DNA from: Agrypnia vestita | Taxonomy: Eukaryota > Arthropoda > Insecta > Trichoptera > Phryganeidae | Direction of reading: 5' to 3' | NCBI GenBank assembly: GCA_016648135.1 | Contig: JADDOH010002105.1 | Location: forward strand, 32,940 to 96,939 | Length of the DNA stretch: 64,000 nucleotides | Shown: in pieces, positions 58,076-64,000 of the stretch | How positions within the stretch are numbered: position 1 is the first letter of the stretch | How the letters are laid out: each line of letters opens with the position of its first letter | Program-made: the position numbers and the translations under genes | Notes under the pieces: generated by a model | Told to the model about the DNA's origin: nothing | What the model saw: only the letters and a program-made list of their open reading frames with translations | The model's database searches: none

Positions 58076-58559
58076 GGGGAAAATTTTTTGTGTTCATTTC
58101 TCTTTTAAACACATTTAAAAGAGAAATGATTACAACATAAAATGCATTTTGTAATAATAAAATAAAGAAATAATAAAAATAAAACATATTTATAAGAGAA
58201 ATGAACGATCATAAAAACACTTTAAAAACATAAAATATATATACATATATAAACCTTTAACAAAATAATAATAAAATAAAATATAGAATAGTAAGCAAAA
58301 AGCAAATTCAGAATGGTTCAAATTCAAGGAGAATAAAAATTTAGTCCATTAAACTAAGTCTAAATAATTTTTAGTTCGAGTATACTTCGATAATGAAAAA
58401 TGTCAACCATTTTTGAGAACTTATTTCCAATGTGATGAATTTATGGCATGTTTATTCCTGTCGTTCAAAGAACACTTTGTTATTATATTATCCAAATCCA
58501 TCCATCCATTCATCTATCTAAGACCATCCAAATGAGTTAAGGAAACTCCGAAATGCTTT

Positions 58560-58849
58560 AGAACCTTACAAAAAAAATATTTTTCAAATTTCTGTAAGGT
58601 TCTAATAATTTTATTGACTTGTATCAAAGCGAATAAATTTTCAATATTCCATATAAATAATTACTAGTCCATAGTCCAACGTTTTACTGAAAATAAGTAA
58701 AAGAATTGAAAAAAAATGCAAATTTTGATGTCGCTTATCTCCATAACTGTTGTAACATTTCATTCAAAGTGCGAAGAATATTTTCTATTCAAAATTGCAC
58801 GAAGAAGACTCCCCCGAAGTTTTTGTTACTAACTATGAGACACCTTGTT
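58560..58849. mobile_element. Foldback element fragment before ERR exon 3
   Basis: tgacttgtatcaaagcgaat, gtccaacgttttactgaaaa, cttatctccataactgttgt and the end gttactaactatgagacacc match the right arm of the 14021 subfamily. It ends about 50 bp upstream of the splice acceptor at 58898, so it supplies part of the sequence near the branch point. Confidence 0.75.
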
Positions 58850-58898
58850 CGATGTTTTCATAAGAATTGAAATTTTTCATGTTTGATTTTTTACTTAG

Positions 58899-61164
<2,266 letters not shown>

Positions 61165-61395
61165 GAAACATAGAATACACATGTCCTGCATCAAATGACT
61201 GCGAGATAAACAAGCGGCGTCGAAAGGCGTGTCAGGCATGCCGCTTTCGCAAATGTCTCCGCACTGGCATGCTGAAAGAGGGGGTGCGACTGGACAGAGT
61301 GCGGGGTGGGCGACAGAAGTACCGGAGACATACAGACACGCAGTCCATGGCCATCGTGTCTCCTTTTAATACCCAGCAGAGACCTGCACTAGAAG
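61165..61395 (+). CDS. ERR: ERR exon: second zinc finger, C-terminal extension and hinge
   Basis: This 231-nt exon (77 codons, phase 1 in and out) runs from acceptor ccttctag to donor agaag|gtaggg. It completes the Gly codon, then encodes [12 protein letters not shown] and the second C4 finger with C-x5-C-x9-C-x2-C spacing ([20 protein letters not shown]). Next come [18 protein letters not shown] and the C-terminal extension [11 protein letters not shown]. That extension is diagnostic of ERR and lets it bind an extended half site TNAAGGTCA as a monomer or dimer (family knowledge). The remainder, [22 protein letters not shown], is hinge. The second finger is nearly identical to that of Drosophila ERR. 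This exon gives the strongest identification in the window. Confidence 0.97.
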
Positions 61396-62695
61396 GTAGG
61401 GCTGTCTCTAATTTCCCAACTAGTCCATGTAATGATCGCCATTGCAGATGATTTTATAATAAATATATTAAAATAATAAAATCGTCTTGTTAAAGCAAGG
61501 CATAGATTTTTTAAATGAACTATTACAAAAACTTGAAGGTATGAAGGTGTAGGTGGGGTATAAAAGCAAAGGCAGCAATATCCGAAAAAATTTGAATGCA
61601 ATTATCAAGGATTACTAATTTATAATTTGTACTGTATTTCAGATTTCATAGGAAACGTAGCCTATAAATTATAGGGATTTTGGAAGGGATAGATACATAA
61701 AGTATAGAATTCAGTATATTTTAATTTAGTGATCCTTGATGACTGTATTCATCATTCAAAACATTATTTTAATAGCAGTATCAAAAAATAATTTTAAAAA
61801 AAGTTTAAAAAACTCGCAAAACACAACCGCAGCAATCAATGATTGAATTTTTGTTCAATACTGTAAATTGTGTACAAAATGTACACCACCCCTGGATATC
61901 TCCAGTGACAAAAGTGATTTCATACCAAACATGCGTAAACGGATGCGTTTATTATCTGGTAGTGAGTAAATACATTTTATTAGGATTTTTAAACTAATTT
62001 TATTTTTAAAGATAAAATGTTGATATACATAATCGGTCATATTTTGAAAATGACGATTGGTATTTGGTGATTATACGAAATGTCAATATTTATATCATTA
62101 TGTCGAAAATATTGGCTATAATTTAATACGTATTTTAATTCTTTGGATGAAGAATTAAAACATTAATGTAGGTATGTGTGATACACTGATTTCAATAAAC
62201 TACATATCATCTTCAGGCCCACGGTATCACATGTGATACTCGGAGTTAATGTTGAAAATATATTTACTGATGTTGTGTAACAAAAGCTCAGAGTCTCTGG
62301 TTAAATAAAAAGCTGTTTTACCGACGGCGCACATTTTAACCTCAACAAACAAATTTTAACCAGCTATTGACAAGTGAACTTTATTGTTTTTTATTTTTTA
62401 ACTAGATTGCTTTCATTCAATGAAGTCCGTTTTCCTTTACTTAACTGTATTTTTTACTCAGTTTTTTTGTATACAGTATTCTGTAGAACAGGTATACATA
62501 TTTACGATCTATAGAAATCTAATTACTAGGGCTAGTATTGATTATTTCGTAATTAAAGCTTTATTTCTGAAATATTTGTTAACACGAAAACATATTTCTC
62601 AACAAATAAAATTTTTAAACAAAACATTTATTAATTAAATATCTTTTAGTGATCTTTTGTGATTAGTATTTAATAATACGCTTGTTGTAATATAG
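61396..62695 (+). other. ERR intron, 1.3 kb, with a repeat-B copy
   Basis: A GT-AG intron. A copy of repeat B starts near 61555 with the terminal motif ggggtataaaagcaaaggca and continues to about 61760. The rest, 61770-62690, is AT-rich with no recognised feature. Confidence 0.75.
61555..61760. mobile_element. Repeat B in ERR intron
   Basis: Starts ggggtataaaagcaaaggca, then tgaatgcaattatcaaggat and a mirrored half gaattcagtatattttaatt. The right terminal repeat is not clear. Confidence 0.75.
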
Positions 62696-62857
62696 ATATC
62701 AAGATCCTGGAAGTGTTGTGTTCGTATGAACCTGAGCCGCTGGTGGCCTCCCCGACTGCGACCAGTCCTCTTTCCTCCAACAACCTCCTCTGCTTGCTCA
62801 GCGACCTGTACGACCGGGAGCTAGTCGGCATCATTGGTTGGGCCAAGCAAATACCGG
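62696..62857 (+). CDS. ERR: ERR exon: start of ligand-binding domain (gene continues beyond window)
   Basis: This 162-nt exon (54 codons, phase 1 in and out) runs from acceptor tgtaatatag to donor ccg g|gtgagt. It encodes DIKILEVLCSYEPEPLVASP, a variable Ser/Asn-rich linker, then DLYDRELVGIIGWAKQIPG. The two conserved blocks match ligand-binding-domain helices 1 and 3 of insect ERR (Drosophila has VKILEVLNSYEPDAL and DIYDKELVSVIGWAKQIPG). The linker between them is shorter than in Drosophila. The rest of the ligand-binding domain, including the co-activator groove and helix 12, must lie past 64000. The following intron starts with a tandem repeat array about 130 bp downstream. Confidence 0.95.
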
Positions 62858-62984
62858 GTGAGTTGTGTTCGATCATGGTTATTTATTTAGTCAATTGAAC
62901 ATGTGGAAAATTAATAATTAATCTCTAAACAAGTGAGTTTTTGTCAGTAATATATGCGCATAGAAGTAAGTTTGGCTATTTTAT

Positions 62985-64000
62985 ATTCAAGAACACATTC
63001 ATATTTGTGAAGTTGTAATTTTTCAGAACAAAGTTCTGTGAAATATTTAATAACCAAATTAATTAATCAATTAGAAAGACATACAGAAAAATCTAATTCA
63101 CGAAAAAATATATGGTTACTACTGGGATTCGAACCCAGGTCACCTCCTTTCCGGGGCCGGTGCTCTGACCACTAAGCTATAGCAACCCTCTATGTTTCCG
63201 TGAATATATCGACCTTATATGTAGTTCTTATTTTTATTAATTGATTAATTTTTATTTTTGTCCATAGAGCAATCCACTTTTTTGATACGGTAGTTGAAAT
63301 TACTTTGCAATACCACCGCTAGATGGACGCCATGATTAATTGAATAATTCATTTTTATTTGGACATACATTTATACAACAGATATTATATATTCAAGAAC
63401 ACATTCATATTTGTGAAGTTGTAATTTTTCAGAACAAAGTTCTGTGAAATATTTAATAACCAAATTAATTAATCAATTAGAAAGACATACAGAAAAATCT
63501 AATTCACGAAAAAATATTAGGTTACTACTGGGATTCGAACCCAGGTCACCTCGTTTCCGGGGCCGGTGCTCTGACCACTAAGCTATAGCAACCCTCTATG
63601 TTTCCGTGAATATATCGACCTTATATGTAGTTCTTATTTTTATTAATTGATTAATTTTAATTTTTGTCCATAGAGCAATCCACTTTTTTGATACGGTAGT
63701 TGAAATTACTTTGCAATGCCACCGCTAGATGGACGCTAGAATTAATTGAATAATTCATTTTATTTGGACATACTTTTATACAACAGATATTATATATATT
63801 CAAGAACACATTCATATTTGTGAAGTTGTAATTTTTCAGAACAAAGTTCTGTGAAATATTTAATAACCAAATTAATTAATCAATTAGAAAGACATACAGA
63901 AAAATCTAATTCACGAAAAAATATTAGGTTGCTACTGGGATTCAAACCCAGGTCACCTCCTTTCCGGGGCCGGTGCTCTGACCACTAAGCTATAGCAACC
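62985..64000 (-). repeat. Tandem array of about 406-bp units, each with a tRNA-like sequence
   Basis: Units start attcaagaacacattcatat at 62985, 63391 and 63798. The third is cut by the window end. Each holds, on the minus strand, a 75-nt tRNA-like sequence (about 63116-63187, 63522-63594, 63928-64000) with an 8-bp closing stem (ggttgcta/tagtaacc), a D arm, and a perfect T arm (ctggg ttcgaat cccag). The anticodon arm does not pair, so I regard it as tRNA-derived and not a working tRNA. Units differ at only a few positions, so the amplification is recent. The array lies in the ERR intron after the exon ending at 62857. Confidence 0.93.

Larger units (their letters stand above)
55248..58898 (+). 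other. ERR intron, 3.65 kb, repeat-bearing
   Basis: A GT-AG intron. It holds a 190-bp inverted repeat (56044-56236), a repeat-A copy on the minus strand (about 57165-57350), a repeat-E copy (57826-58075) and a foldback-F copy just before exon 3 (58560-58849). An open frame at 55532-55846 (104 codons) has no recognisable similarity and is probably chance. The stretches 55250-56040, 56250-57160 and 58080-58555 show nothing I recognise. Confidence 0.75.

Noticed and set aside
63116..64000. Possible functional tRNA genes in the tandem array
   Set aside because: Acceptor and T arms pair well but the anticodon stem does not, and the same sequence is the head of a dispersed repeat (54443). I annotate it as tRNA-derived.

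Overview
The window looks like nuclear DNA of an insect, most likely a lepidopteran. It is AT-rich, intron-rich and dominated by transposable elements. The pointers to an insect are one recognisable host gene with insect-type protein sequence, a cecropia-type mariner, a short run of the insect telomeric motif TTAGG, and many tRNA-derived SINEs. Lepidoptera is an inference, not proved by any single sequence.

The only host gene I can support is the estrogen-related receptor (ERR, nuclear receptor subfamily NR3B). Its 5' coding part lies at the right edge on the + strand in five exons: 53468-53647, 55137-55247, 58899-59025, 61165-61395 and 62696-62857. All have proper splice sites and the phases fit. 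They encode the N-terminal domain with a SUMO-type VKQE motif, the complete two-zinc-finger DNA-binding domain split between the fingers, the ERR-type C-terminal extension, the hinge and the start of the ligand-binding domain. The rest lies beyond base 64000. The first exon seen opens with a splice acceptor, so at least one upstream, probably non-coding, exon and the promoter are missing or unrecognised. GC-rich islands at about 50.4, 45.2, 34.9 and 15.6 kb are candidates.

Bases 1-53467 hold no convincing host gene. They contain: one full-length mariner (42363-43647) with intact ends, TA target duplication and DDD residues but a frameshift; a solo Ty3/Gypsy-like LTR (21534-22065, TSD ATAT) and two related LTR pieces; 3' remnants of at least three LINE lineages, two of them with clear 9-10 bp target duplications and one a textbook twin-priming inversion; four families of tRNA-derived SINE; TTAA-flanked (piggyBac-like), TA-flanked (Tc1/mariner-like) and foldback MITEs; a 52-bp minisatellite broken by another MITE; and several non-coding repeat families (called A to F here) that recur 3-9 times. 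The repeats continue inside the ERR introns, which carry three large inverted repeats and, from 62985 to the window end, a 406-bp tandem repeat in which every unit contains a tRNA-like sequence.

I found no CRISPR array, no bacterial-type operon and no complete new gene system. The most noteworthy signals are the twin-primed LINE, the tRNA-like tandem array beside the ERR ligand-binding-domain exon, the hairpins (14690-14808, 52032-52113 and those in ERR introns), and the degenerate 50-bp direct repeats at 35.2-35.8 kb.
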